Assembly: GCA_050743125.1 (NCBI GenBank) | Contig: JBOGEB010000048.1 | Span: forward strand, 1-25,198 | DNA length: 25,198 nucleotides | From: JBOGEB01 sp050743125 | GTDB lineage: Bacteria > Actinomycetota > Nitriliruptoria > Euzebyales > Egibacteraceae | Reading direction: 5' to 3' | Part shown: positions 8,522-17,290 of the stretch, one piece after another | Layout: each line of letters starts with the position of its first letter | Position numbering within the stretch: position 1 is the stretch's first letter | Made by a program: the position numbers and the translations under genes | Notes under the pieces: model-generated | The model's input: only the letters and a program-made list of their open reading frames with translations | Databases searched by the model: none | Told to the model about the DNA's origin: nothing

Positions 8522-9752
8522 GGCGCTGACTGCGGTCGATCTGTTCAGCGGGGCGGGGGGGATCTCCCTGGGGCTAACGCGGGCCGGCTACCGAGTGCTT
8601 GCCGCAGTGGACGTGGACCGGGCGTGCGCGCAGACTCACCGGCGGAACCTACCTGGGCAACCGGTTCTGGCTCGTGACATCTGTGACGTGGCGGCGTCAG
8701 AGCTGGCGGCTGCGGCAGGCGTTGGCACGCGGGAACTCGATCTGCTGATCGGCGGGCCTCCCTGCCAGGGCTACTCGATCATCGGCCGCCGCCTGGTCCA
8801 CGACGGGCGCAACGACCTGTTCCGTGACCTCCTGCGCATCGGCGCCGAGCTGCGGCCTAAGTGCATGGTCATCGAGAACGTTCCCGGGTTGGCAACGCTG
8901 GCGAACGGCTCCTACGCCGAGGCGATCCTGGACGGCTACCGCCGTCTGGGTTACAGCGTCGCGTTCGCCGAGCTGCTCGCCGCACAGTACGGCGCACCGC
9001 AGATGCGCTGGCGGATGGTGTTCATCGGGTTCCGCGACGACCTCGAGATCCCTCCTGGCGCTGGCTTCCCCCAGCCCACCCACGGGACCCACAAGATCGG
9101 CGAGCTGATCCCCAACTGCACGATCCCCTATGAGGATCTGTCAGGCTTCGTGACCACACGAGAGGCGATCGCCGACTTGCCGGCGATCCCCGCTGGTGGA
9201 GCGTGCAGCATCTATCAAGGGCCGCCGAGCTGCGGCTATCAGCGGCAGATGCGCGCCGGGCTCACAGGCGAGCTGCACAACCACTACGCCGCCCGGCTGT
9301 CCGCGCAGAACATCGCGCGGCTGGCTGCTCTGCGCCCCGGCCAGGACTGGCGCGACCTCCCCCCCGAGCTGCTGCCAGGCTCGATGCGCCGCGCGAAACG
9401 CAAGGACCACACCCGGCGCTATCGGCGGATGACCTGGGACGGCGTGCCGCGGGCGGTCATCACCCGGTTTCGTGATCCGAAGACCGGCGAGTACACGCAC
9501 CCAGAGCAGAACCGGACGCTGTCTATCCGCGAGGCGGCCCGCATCCAGGGCTTCCCCGACGCCTTCGTGTTCTCCGGAACGATCACGGAGCAGTACGAGC
9601 AGGTCGGCAACGCAGTCCCCGTGCAGCTCGGCGAAGCGGTCGGCCGGGCCGTGGCCGCCGCCCTGTCCGGCACCTCGACGTTCCGGCTGCGCAATCCCTT
9701 TGCCCGCCGGCCAGCGATGCGCCAAGCTCGGCTCGCCCTGCACCTGCACTGA
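8511..9752 (+). CDS. DNA (cytosine-5-)-methyltransferase of an R-M system
   Basis: The 413-residue enzyme transfers a methyl group from S-adenosylmethionine to C5 of cytosine and protects host DNA from the neighbouring endonuclease. Family motifs are clear: motif I DLFSGAGG (10-17), motif IV GGPPCQGYS with catalytic Cys85, motif VI ENVPG (122-126), motif VIII QMRWRMVFIGF, and the C-terminal GNAVPVQLGEAVG. The variable stretch between motifs VIII and IX is the target-recognition region. I chose ATG 8511 because it places the SAM motif ten residues in, as in the family; an in-frame TTG at 8490 is possible. The endonuclease gene begins 25 bases after the stop, and Vsr overlaps that, giving an M-R-V operon. 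By association the target should be that of the NotI-like enzyme. Confidence 0.95.
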   Translation: MSGEALTAVDLFSGAGGISLGLTRAGYRVLAAVDVDRACAQTHRRNLPGQPVLARDICDVAASELAAAAGVGTRELDLLIGGPPCQGYSIIGRRLVHDGRNDLFRDLLRIGAELRPKCMVIENVPGLATLANGSYAEAILDGYRRLGYSVAFAELLAAQYGAPQMRWRMVFIGFRDDLEIPPGAGFPQPTHGTHKIGELIPNCTIPYEDLSGFVTTREAIADLPAIPAGGACSIYQGPPSCGYQRQMRAGLTGELHNHYAARLSAQNIARLAALRPGQDWRDLPPELLPGSMRRAKRKDHTRRYRRMTWDGVPRAVITRFRDPKTGEYTHPEQNRTLSIREAARIQGFPDAFVFSGTITEQYEQVGNAVPVQLGEAVGRAVAAALSGTSTFRLRNPFARRPAMRQARLALHLH

Positions 9753-9777
9753 CCACCGCAAGGAGAGACAGGTCTGA

Positions 9778-10926
9778 ATGACCGGCGCCTTTATCGGCCG
9801 ACGATCGGCAGGGTCGCTGGAGTCCATGAGCAAGAAGAACCACGTCGCCGAGTGGTACGGGCACCGCGTCTATCCGGTCGTCGCCGCCAGCCCCGAGGCG
9901 CTCGCCGACCAGCAGTCCCGCCGCTGCCCGTTCCTGTCGGATGCCACAGGCCAAACCCGCCGATGCGTCAAGGCCCCAACCTCGCAGGGCGTGTGCACCG
10001 TGAGCAGCCTCAGCAACGGGCCGCGGCAGGACTGGCTCGTCTGCCCGTTCCGCGCGCTCGACGACGCCCTCCTCGACGACGTCGTGCGCAGGCTGTTCGG
10101 CTACGCCAGCACAGACGACGTGACGCTGCTCGCGGCGCCGGCGCTGGCCGACGAGGCCCGCCGTGAGCGGATCCGCGAGATCGTCGCCAGCGGCCGTCCA
10201 GCCATCGTGTACTTCCAGAGCAAACTCGGTGGGGAAATCACCGTGCCCAGGACAGAGCGCTCTCCCGAGCTGTCGCTGGACGCCACCCTCGCCGAGCTGC
10301 TTCCGCCCGCCGAGGGCCAGGGCCTCCAGGTCGGCCGCTACGGCATCTTCGAAGTCCAGACGATGGACTACCATGGCAGCTACACGCACGCCGTCAACGC
10401 GCTGAACGGCGCGCTTGACCTGCACGGCGGGCAGTTCCACCAGATTCTTGCGGCCAACGCCGAGTGGCTGGCACGCAAGGTCGAGGGCCCGAACATCGCC
10501 AACGTGTTCAAGCGCACCTTTTATCAGATGATGTTCAAGTTTCAGATCGGCGCCCACGGCAGCTCCGCCGGCTGCGCGCTCGCGATCCCCCGCGCGGTGT
10601 GGGACAGCTGGCAACGCCACCTCGGCAGGCCCGACCTGATCCCCCACCCGGACGGCACCTGGCGGCTCGCTGCCGAGCAGCCGGAGCCGGCCGACGCGAA
10701 GCCGCCCGCCTGGATCTACGTGTTCGACATCGACGTCTCCGACACCGACACCCCGAACCAGCTCACGCTGTGGCGGGTCATCGGCACCGACGCGAGCGCG
10801 GTCGCGCACTACGCGCTCGACGTCGCGCCCCAGGCGGCGCTCGAGGAAGGCAGCTCCGTCGATCGCATCCTGCTCGGGCTGCGGCGCAGGCTCGCCGAGT
10901 ATCTCCCCGAGGTCCCCCTTGCCTGA
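9778..10926 (+). CDS. NotI-family type II restriction endonuclease
   Basis: The 382-residue protein matches the layout of NotI along its length: AEWYGHRVYP near the N-terminus, a region with four cysteines (50, 63, 73, 89) at the positions that bind iron in NotI, then DWLVCPFRALD, LFGYA, VYFQSKLGGEI, and the catalytic core with Asp168 (SPELSLD) and Glu192-x-Gln194 in YGIFEVQTMDYHGSY. Later NVFKRTFYQMMFKFQ is also shared. NotI cuts GCGGCCGC; whether this homologue keeps that specificity is not shown by sequence. Start: ATG 9778 has AAGGAG at 9760-9765; ATG 9826 (MSKKNHVAEW) with GGAG just upstream is an alternative closer to the conserved region. The stop overlaps the Vsr start by eight bases, implying coupled expression. 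Confidence 0.93.
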   Translation: MTGAFIGRRSAGSLESMSKKNHVAEWYGHRVYPVVAASPEALADQQSRRCPFLSDATGQTRRCVKAPTSQGVCTVSSLSNGPRQDWLVCPFRALDDALLDDVVRRLFGYASTDDVTLLAAPALADEARRERIREIVASGRPAIVYFQSKLGGEITVPRTERSPELSLDATLAELLPPAEGQGLQVGRYGIFEVQTMDYHGSYTHAVNALNGALDLHGGQFHQILAANAEWLARKVEGPNIANVFKRTFYQMMFKFQIGAHGSSAGCALAIPRAVWDSWQRHLGRPDLIPHPDGTWRLAAEQPEPADAKPPAWIYVFDIDVSDTDTPNQLTLWRVIGTDASAVAHYALDVAPQAALEEGSSVDRILLGLRRRLAEYLPEVPLA

Positions 10927-11422
10927 GCCAGCCCAGCCGAAACGGGTGGCGCCGACGCTCCCGCCGCTGGAGGATGCGCCTGCGCCCAGCAGCCCCGCCG
11001 TCCGAGCAAGCATGCGCTCCAACCGTCGGCGGGACACCGCACCGGAGCGGCGCCTCCGCTCGCACCTCCACGCGCTCGGCTACCGGTTCCGCGTCGACTT
11101 CCCCATAGACGCTCCCGCACGCCGCGTGCGCCCCGACCTCGTGTTCACCCGCGCAAGAGTCGCCGTGTTCGTTGACGGCTGCTTCTGGCACTGCTGCCCC
11201 GAGCACGGCCGCAGGCCGATCGAGCACCGAAGCTACTGGGACGCCAAGCTCGCCAGGAACCGCGACCGCGACCGCCAAGTCAACCTCGCCCTGCGGGACT
11301 CAGGATGGACCGTCATCCGGATCTGGGAGCACGAGGACCCAACCGAAGCAGGCTCTAGAGTCATAGAAGTGGTCAATGAACGTCGATCCCTGCCCAACGT
11401 GCAACATCGAACAGGTGGATGA
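10919..11422 (+). CDS. vsr: Very short patch repair endonuclease (Vsr)
   Basis: Vsr nicks next to T:G mismatches produced when 5-methylcytosine deaminates, so it protects sites modified by C5 methyltransferases. The 167-residue product shows the family core: MRSNRRRDTAPERRLRSHL, then RPDLVF with catalytic Asp73, FVDGCFWHCCPEHG with His91 and zinc-type cysteines, YWDAKLARNRDRD, and the terminal GWTVIRIWEHE. TTG 10919 overlaps the endonuclease stop; ATG 11011 (MRSNRRRD) would remove a Pro-rich N-terminal tail and is an equally good start. Its place as third gene of the operon supports the neighbouring methyltransferase being a C5 enzyme. Confidence 0.92.
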   Translation: MPEPAQPKRVAPTLPPLEDAPAPSSPAVRASMRSNRRRDTAPERRLRSHLHALGYRFRVDFPIDAPARRVRPDLVFTRARVAVFVDGCFWHCCPEHGRRPIEHRSYWDAKLARNRDRDRQVNLALRDSGWTVIRIWEHEDPTEAGSRVIEVVNERRSLPNVQHRTGG

Positions 11423-11424
11423 GA

Positions 11425-11541
11425 GTGAAGAGCAGGGAGCGTCCGCTCTTGGAGCAGATCGAACAAGAGGCGTTGAGCGATTCCAGGACTTTGGACATAG
11501 GTGTGGGCCCGGAGCGGCAGGTCTCGTCTGACCTGGGATGA
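11425..11541 (+). pseudogene. N-terminal remnant of an AbiTii-like abortive-infection gene
   Basis: GTG 11425, two bases after the vsr stop, opens a frame whose first 23 residues read KSRERPLLEQIEQEALSDS and a few more. This matches my memory of the AbiTii N-terminus (S-LL-x-QIE-x-x-AL-D-S). Similarity ends at about 11495 and the frame stops at 11541, where the family would continue with a Cys/Gly-rich LRKC-type segment. The gene seems truncated by the events that brought in the MITE just downstream. Its position directly after vsr suggests it was once the last gene of the R-M operon. The match is short and unverified. Confidence 0.45.
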
Positions 11542-11584
11542 TGCGTGCCGGTTCCTGGACTCGCATGTCCGTTATGACCTCTAA

Positions 11585-11807
11585 GAACGTGTTTGAAAAC
11601 TGTTGTGGGGGTCGCGTCGCGTCGGGTTCCGCTCGCGAAGAGCCTTTTAGGTCGGAGCCTCTTTCCGGGACGCGACGCGACAGTCTTGTCAGGTCATCGT
11701 CGTATGTTTTGTTATATCTGAGGCAGTTTCGGACGGCTTGTGGCCGCCGAAACTGCGCTCCGCTCCGCTTCGCCCACGGGGCAAGGCCACGATTCTCAAA
11801 CACGTCC
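11585..11807. mobile_element. MITE (223 bp) with terminal inverted repeats and TAA target duplication
   Basis: The left end GAACGTGTTTGAAAA and right end (reverse complement GGACGTGTTTGAGAA) are inverted repeats, flanked on both sides by TAA (11582-11584 and 11808-11810). There is no transposase frame inside. Two hairpins are visible: a perfect 13-base GTCGCGTCGCGTC/GACGCGACGCGAC (11611-11623 with 11669-11681), and GCAGTTTCGG/CCGAAACTGC (11723-11756) with extra inner pairing. A related but incomplete copy starts at 16900. The element would need a transposase supplied elsewhere. IS5-like by the look of its ends, which is tentative. Confidence 0.8.
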
Positions 11808-11828
11808 TAACGGTTGAAAGGGGCGCGT

Positions 11829-13590
11829 GTCACCGGGTCGCTGCGGCGCCAGAGGCCGCTGCCGCTGGTGCCCGCCGACGCGCGCCGGATCGCGCCGGGC
11901 GTGGACGTGGTAGAGGACGACGCGGACGGCGGGGTGGTGTTCTTGGAGGGGATGGCCAGCTGGTGCTGGCAGGCCGGGGACGAGGCCGGCCGCCGGTTGG
12001 CGATGTCGGGCTGACAGACGCCAAGGCGGCCCGACACCGTGAGGTGGCCGCAGGGTTTCACTGCTCCGAGACGACGCTGTGGCGTTACCGGCGGGGCTGT
12101 GCCGCTGGCGGCGCGGCGGCGTTGGCACCGGCGCCCAAAGGCCCCCAGCGGGCGTCGAAGCTTACCCCGGACAGGGTGGCGCGGATCCGCCAGGCGCGCG
12201 AGCAGGAGGTGGGGTTGCAGGCGATCGCCGACGCGGAGGGGATCGCCTGCAGCAGCGTCATCCGGGCGTTGGCGGACACGGCGGGCGGCGACCCTGCGCG
12301 CGAGGCCCCCGACGGCGAGAGGACAACGCCCACACCGTCGAGCGCGTCGATGACGACGCCGACGCGGTGATCGTGACCTCAGCGGGCCGCGGGGTCGGTG
12401 ACGTCGGGGACGACGCGCGCATGGCCGGGGGTGAGGCCGCCGACGTCGATGGGGTCGACGGAGAGGACAGTCCCGGGCTGGCAGCAACCCCCGCCGGGCA
12501 CGCGCAGGAGGCGGTGTTGACGCCGCCTGCTCGTCCGGTGGCGCGCACCGCCGAGCGGCGAGCCGCCCGGGCCGGGCTTTTGGCCGAGGCGGGGCCGGTG
12601 ATCGCCCAAGGCGCCGGGCTGCCGCTGGCCGGGGCGCTGGTGGTCCTGCCCGCGCTGGCCGCCACCGGGCTGTTGGAGGCCGCCGAGCAGACCTACGGCC
12701 GCGCCAAGGCGGCGTTGGACGGGCTGCGGTCGTTGCTGTTGACGATGGTGTTCGCGATGCTGATCGGCCAGCCCCGCGCCGAGGGCCTGAGAAGGATCGA
12801 CCCGGCCGACCTGGGCCGGCTGATCGGCCTGGACCGCGCGCCAGAGCCCAAGACGCTGGGCCGCCGGGTCGGCGAGCTGGCCGCCCAGGGCAAAGCCGGC
12901 TAGCTGCTCGTCGGCCTTGCCCGCCATCACATCGACGCGCGCCGACGCGGTCGGGATCTTTTACGCCGACGGGCGCGTCCGCGCCTGGCACGGCAAACAC
13001 GACGTGCCCAAACACCACCTGGCGCGCATGCGCCTGTCGATGCCCGCCGCGCAGGACATCTGGATCGGCGACGCCTGTGGCGAGGGGATCCAGGTGTGGC
13101 AGGCCCCGGCCGCCGCCTCGCTGGTCGGCGAGCTGCGCCAAGTCGCGAAGAGCATCCGCAAGCTGGTCGGAGCTGACCGGCGGCCTACGATCTGCTTCGA
13201 CCGCGGCGGGCGCAGCCCCAAGCTGTTCGCGCAGCTGGGCGCCGCCGGGTTCGACGTCCTGACCTACCGCAAAGGGGAGAAGACCCCAGAGCCCGACGAC
13301 GCGTTCCGCGAGTACACCCTGACCGACGACCGCGGACGCCCTGGCCCGCCTGGACGAGCTGGAGGCCGACGCCAAGGCCACACCCGCCAGGGTTCCCCTC
13401 GGCCAGCTTCATTCCGACCCGCGCCGGCTGGACTGTGCACACAAGCGCATCTGCGACGCCGTGCTTATGGCCGTCTACAACGCCGAGTCCGCCCTGGCCC
13501 GGCTGCTGTCAGGCCACTGGCCCGCCGCCCGCCACGAGGCCCCGCACCCTGCTCCGCGAGGTCTTCTCCGCCCCGCTGACATCCAGATCC
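11829..13590 (+). pseudogene. Actinobacterial DDE transposase, multiply frameshifted
   Basis: Translated pieces in several frames line up with a common actinobacterial transposase family. GTG 11829 gives an N-terminal segment with VVFLEGMASWCWQAGDEAGRR; a second frame gives the helix-turn-helix EVAAGFHCSETTLWRYRRG; a third gives AGLLAEAGPVIAQGAGLPLAG through LGRLIGLDRAPEPKTLGRR, ending at a TAG at 12901. A fourth (from 12917) gives VGIFYADGRVRAWHGKHDVP and TICFDRGGRSPKLFAQLGAAGFDVLTYRKGEK, the catalytic-domain hallmark. A fifth gives MAVYNAESALARLLSGHW near the end. At least four frameshifts and one stop make it non-functional. It separates the R-M region from the peptidase gene pair. I see no clear terminal repeats. 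Confidence 0.8.
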
Positions 13591-13606
13591 TCCGCACAAA
13601 GGGCGG

Positions 13607-15346
13607 TCAGCCCCACATCAACTGGCTTTCGGACTGGTCGTCCACGGTCACCCGAATAACAAAGTTGCCAGGGCCGCTCGGACGGCCGGCGTCGTCCGTC
13701 AAGTCCCATTCGACTGTGCGGCTACCGGATGCGGGCTGGGCTTCGTCCACGAGTGTACGAACGTGATCGCCGAATTGGGGATCGTAGATATCTATGACGA
13801 GGTATGAGGCGTCGACTGGGACATTGATTTCAATACGGACCGGGCCAGCAATCCCTGGCGGTTCTTCGCGTTCGAGTAAGCGGACGGCTGGCGCTGCCGT
13901 CATCAGCGGTGAGGGCATCGGCTCGGCTGAATACTTGTATACGGTCTGTCCACACGCATACCCAACCGTCACGGGGTCGCCGAAGAATCGGAAACGGTTG
14001 ATCTTTCTGCCGATCTCATTGGCGTCAATCCAGGTCCTGCCTCCATCCGAGGTCGCACTGCTGAATCCTGCCTGCAGGTTGCATGATCCCCAGCCGCCGA
14101 CCCAGCCCAGATTCTCGTCCACGAAGCCGACTCCCTCGAGGTTGGCATTGCCCTGCGGGTCGGTGATCTCGAATCGCTCCCAGGTCTCTCCTCCGTCGGT
14201 GGTCTTCAAAATGGCACCCGCAAAGAAGTTTTCCAGGGCCACGAAGCCCACCCGGTCGTTGAGAAACTGAATCTTCCAGCCCCACTCGCCCAGAGGAAAC
14301 TCCTCCTGGAGTCCGGCTACCTTATTGATCCAGTTCTTCCCGCCGTCCTCGGTGAACAACACGACCGGCTTGATGTTCCACCGTTCCGCCCAGCCAGGAT
14401 GACAACCAGGCCGCTCGGAGGGCGACGGCGCAGGACCGGCATCGGGTTGACCTTTCCCTCCCACCACCCAACCACGCTCAGGAGTCACGAAATACGTGTC
14501 CACCAAGAGCGAGGCGTGAGCCTTCATCTCCCACGCCTGCCAGCTCTGTCCACCATCCACAGTTCTCATCATGCGGGGGTCACGGTTGCTCACACCCGGA
14601 TGCTCAAAGTTGTGGTTCGTCCCCGAGGCATACACCACGTCCCCGTTCACCACGGAAAGGCCACATACCATCTTGGGGGCCTCTTCTGGGAGCTCCACAC
14701 GGTTCCAGGTGACGCCACCATCGCGGGTTTCGAACAGCTGTCTCGGTGGCGTAGTCCCGCCGACCCAACCCCGAGACTCGGAGGCGAAGCCGACGCAACG
14801 CAGGTACACGGCGCCGGGAATACGTGTTGAGCTCCAGGTAGCCCCGCCGTCTGTCGTCCTGAAAACCTTGGCCGCGCTGTTTACCGCCCAGCCAACCTTT
14901 GGGTTCAGAAACCAGATGTCGTCGTAGCGCGATATCTCCCCAGTCTCCCCCGTGTTGACGGGACGCCACATCAACTTTGCGGTCGAAGCTGGCTCCAGCG
15001 AGTCCTCGGGACAGCCGTCGTCGATCCATTGCTCGATGAAGGCAATCTCTTCTGGTGGCACTTCCCCACCTACAGGCATTCGGGGAAATTCAGAGCCGTC
15101 GAAACGGCCTTCGCCTCTGAGCGCCTGCACAAGATTCGAGGCGGATCCATCACCGACTACAACCAAAGGCAGGTCGTCGGCGCCGAAGACCTTCACTTCG
15201 ACGAACTGATCCCGCGGTACGCGCCAGAATGCTCCGTGAAACCCAATCTGGGCACTCGGGCCGCCGATCGCCGTATCAAGGATTTCAATGACGCGTTGGA
15301 AACGGTTCACAGAAGGATTTCCTTGTAAAACGATCTTGTTGTACAT
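13607..15346 (-). CDS. YCF48/BNR-type beta-propeller protein with FlgD-like C-terminal domain
   Basis: The 579-residue product has three parts. Residues about 15-115 (RFQRVIEILDTAIGGP, HGAFWR, RMPVGGEVPPEEIAFIEQWIDDGCPED) resemble a small helical cap with the MP...I-x-x-WI-x-x-G pattern of haem-lacking cytochrome-like segments. Residues about 120-470 carry repeated TTDGGATW, TRDGGVTW, TVDGGQSW, TEDGGKNW and TTDGGETW, which are BNR/Asp-box turns of a YCF48-like propeller. The last 90 residues (SYLVIDIYDPQFGDHVRTLVD ... PSGPGNFVIRV) look like a FlgD-type Ig domain. No signal peptide is obvious at this start, and no strong Shine-Dalgarno is seen. It lies 65 bases after the metallopeptidase stop, probably in the same operon. 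GC is lower than in flanking genes. Role unknown; a scaffold or ligand-binding protein is plausible. Confidence 0.75.
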   Translation of the reverse strand: MYNKIVLQGNPSVNRFQRVIEILDTAIGGPSAQIGFHGAFWRVPRDQFVEVKVFGADDLPLVVVGDGSASNLVQALRGEGRFDGSEFPRMPVGGEVPPEEIAFIEQWIDDGCPEDSLEPASTAKLMWRPVNTGETGEISRYDDIWFLNPKVGWAVNSAAKVFRTTDGGATWSSTRIPGAVYLRCVGFASESRGWVGGTTPPRQLFETRDGGVTWNRVELPEEAPKMVCGLSVVNGDVVYASGTNHNFEHPGVSNRDPRMMRTVDGGQSWQAWEMKAHASLLVDTYFVTPERGWVVGGKGQPDAGPAPSPSERPGCHPGWAERWNIKPVVLFTEDGGKNWINKVAGLQEEFPLGEWGWKIQFLNDRVGFVALENFFAGAILKTTDGGETWERFEITDPQGNANLEGVGFVDENLGWVGGWGSCNLQAGFSSATSDGGRTWIDANEIGRKINRFRFFGDPVTVGYACGQTVYKYSAEPMPSPLMTAAPAVRLLEREEPPGIAGPVRIEINVPVDASYLVIDIYDPQFGDHVRTLVDEAQPASGSRTVEWDLTDDAGRPSGPGNFVIRVTVDDQSESQLMWG

Positions 15347-15411
15347 CCTCGTGATCTATGCTTGGCCCGGGAATGGAAGCCGTCGAGGGCGCCGTGCGGC
15401 TCGTTAAACCC

Positions 15412-16803
15412 TTACGACGTTGGAACATCCGCGCCGACCCCCGCATCGTTGCGTCGCGCTCTCTGCGCGGCGGCAGGCCTCATGGGCTCAACCTCGGTGA
15501 ACACTGCTCTCGTCATCCCATCAGCGGACTGTGCGGCTCTCAAGCCGCAATCCTGCAGCGTGTGCGGCCGCAGCAGCAGGGAGGTTGGGACAGGAGCGAT
15601 TTCTCGCCACGCGAAGCACTCCCGGATGATCTGTTGGTTCGCTCCGTCGGTGATCTCGCGGTCCGCTCGGATCAGTCCGCGCAGGACGTCGTGATAAGTG
15701 AGGAAATTCGGCGAGAGGTTTCCCCACGTCACTGCGAGCAGGCGGCCAAGGTAATCCCTCGCCAGGAGCAATGCTTCCTTGAAGGCGGCCTCATTGCCGG
15801 TGTAAGCGGCCTTGAAATCGGCCTGGATTCTGACTAGATCCTCGGCGCTGCCCGGAAAGTTTGTCGATCGGACGCGGAGCTCCTCCGAGATCAGTCCCTT
15901 ATTCACCAGATCCTGCTGGAACGCTTCCACCATGGTGTCGAAGATAGCGCCGGTCAGCGGAAGCGAGCGCTGATGGGGCTCACGGCCGACATCCGACATG
16001 CGCTTGGCATTCAAGGCGACTCGGATCTCACGGCTTTCGGACAGCTCGCCGACGCGATCCAGTCCATTGATCGTGAGCAAATTTCCTTTCGTCACGTGCA
16101 GGAGGTAGTCAACCAACGAGTTGAAGTGGAGCGAAGCAATGATCGCCACCAGGTCTCCAGCCGACTCGTGCATGCCCCCGTAGTCGATGCCTTCATCTGT
16201 GGGACTCGAGGGGACTCCCACCTCTGAGAAGATGATGCTGTGACCAAGTTCATGTGCGAGGACGTCGAAGTTCTCGCAGAAGGGACGTGTGCGGTCGACG
16301 GTGCCCGACAGGGTACGCCCAAACCCGAATTCAAGGAATCCGTAACCAGATTGGGCGTTGTCCCAGTGGATTAACGGAATCATCTCTAAACGCTCAAAAT
16401 CCGACGCGAAGTGCCACTCCAAGCGATGCCCGAAGTAATCCTCCCAGATGTCCAGCACTCGCCGAACCGTTGCGTACATCGTGGCCGCTGAAAACTCGCG
16501 ACTGTTCGGGTCGAGGTGTGTGAAGTGACCGTCCCGGCCTGGTTTCACGGGTGCGCGGGACTGACCACGAAAGGGCGGACGGAAGAATTGGTTATATGGC
16601 TGTTTGTTGACTGCATCAACGACGAACATGCGGTCATCAGCGGGTCCCGGCTGCATCGCTGCAGGCGGCACGGAAATGACCACCTCTTCCGGCTCGGGAA
16701 AGAGGGGGCCGGAGCCGTCGTCCTTCTGTAGAAAACGTGGTTGCGGAAAGATGCGGAAGCGGGTACCGATCCGAGCGATCGTGCGGTCGAGTTGCAGAGA
16801 CAT
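15412..16803 (-). CDS. Gluzincin-type zinc metallopeptidase
   Basis: The 463-residue protein contains VLAHELGHSIIF, with HExxH at 184-188. It also has GGMHESAGDLVAII, in which Glu213 sits where M4/M36 peptidases place their third zinc ligand (compare the E-x-x-x-D motif of thermolysin and fungalysin). A conserved aromatic region (DIWEDYFGHRLEWHF) precedes it. The start is supported by AAGGAGG six bases upstream of ATG 16803. No signal peptide is evident, unusual for this class of mostly secreted enzymes. The next gene on the same strand is the beta-propeller protein. Base composition is lower in GC than the LAL gene upstream. The assignment rests on the zinc motifs; substrate unknown. Confidence 0.8.
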   Translation of the reverse strand: MSLQLDRTIARIGTRFRIFPQPRFLQKDDGSGPLFPEPEEVVISVPPAAMQPGPADDRMFVVDAVNKQPYNQFFRPPFRGQSRAPVKPGRDGHFTHLDPNSREFSAATMYATVRRVLDIWEDYFGHRLEWHFASDFERLEMIPLIHWDNAQSGYGFLEFGFGRTLSGTVDRTRPFCENFDVLAHELGHSIIFSEVGVPSSPTDEGIDYGGMHESAGDLVAIIASLHFNSLVDYLLHVTKGNLLTINGLDRVGELSESREIRVALNAKRMSDVGREPHQRSLPLTGAIFDTMVEAFQQDLVNKGLISEELRVRSTNFPGSAEDLVRIQADFKAAYTGNEAAFKEALLLARDYLGRLLAVTWGNLSPNFLTYHDVLRGLIRADREITDGANQQIIRECFAWREIAPVPTSLLLRPHTLQDCGLRAAQSADGMTRAVFTEVEPMRPAAAQRARRNDAGVGADVPTS

Positions 16804-17290
16804 TCAAAGCCTCCTTAGAGCGTTTCGAGCCATAAGTTCGTATTTGTATCGGTGTGATCTGTGCGCTTACAACCCTGCGACGATGTAGGGGTCGTCTACG
16901 TACGTGTTTGAGAATGGTTAGGGGGGTCGCGTCGCGTTCCGCTCGCGAACACCCTTTAGGTCGCTCCGCCCGACGCGCCGCGACCCTTCCAGAGGAGAGC
17001 CGGCCCGTAACACCGCCCCGCAAAGAGTCCCCTTGTCCACAACCCTCCAGAGCCGAATCGTTACGTTTCACCCGGGCCAAGTCGCTCTGTTCGAACTCTG
17101 ACAGGCTGAACGTCGCGGGCTGCGCTCCGCGATCGTGGTGGACCGAAGAGTTTCCCGAAGGGTTTGTCGGCCGCCTTGGTAAGACCCGATACTGCGCGGG
17201 CCCGGGCATGGACGGCGCGACAACGTCACGTCGGTCGGGGCCACTCCGGAGGCGCGACAAGCGCTGCCGTGCTGTGTGCGGGCAGCTCGG
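16804..17290. other. Gene-free region with a MITE-like end
   Basis: No credible gene is seen in these 487 bases. From 16900, GTACGTGTTTGAGAATGG followed by GTCGCGTCGCGTTCCGCTCGCGAA and CCTTTAGGTCG copies the left end and first hairpin arm of the MITE at 11585, up to about 16990. No matching right end follows, so this is a decayed or truncated relative. The rest is moderately GC-rich and unassigned. The LAL gene ends at 17291 and the peptidase gene starts at 16803. Confidence 0.6.

Noticed and set aside
9583..11037. A 484-codon minus-strand frame over the R-M operon
   Set aside because: It is a shadow of the well-supported NotI-like and methyltransferase genes and has no domain pattern.
11499..11580. 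A short frame ending in RSRLTWDDACRFLDSHVRYDL between the AbiTii remnant and the MITE
   Set aside because: It reads like a protein C-terminus but is too short, lacks a convincing start and matches nothing I recognise.
12901..12903. Recoding or programmed frameshift in the transposase
   Set aside because: There are at least four shifts plus a stop, without slippery sites; simple decay explains it better.
11807..13381. A 524-codon minus-strand frame over the transposase region
   Set aside because: Low-complexity Arg/Pro/Ala composition, typical of antisense high-GC sequence; the plus strand shows the transposase motifs.
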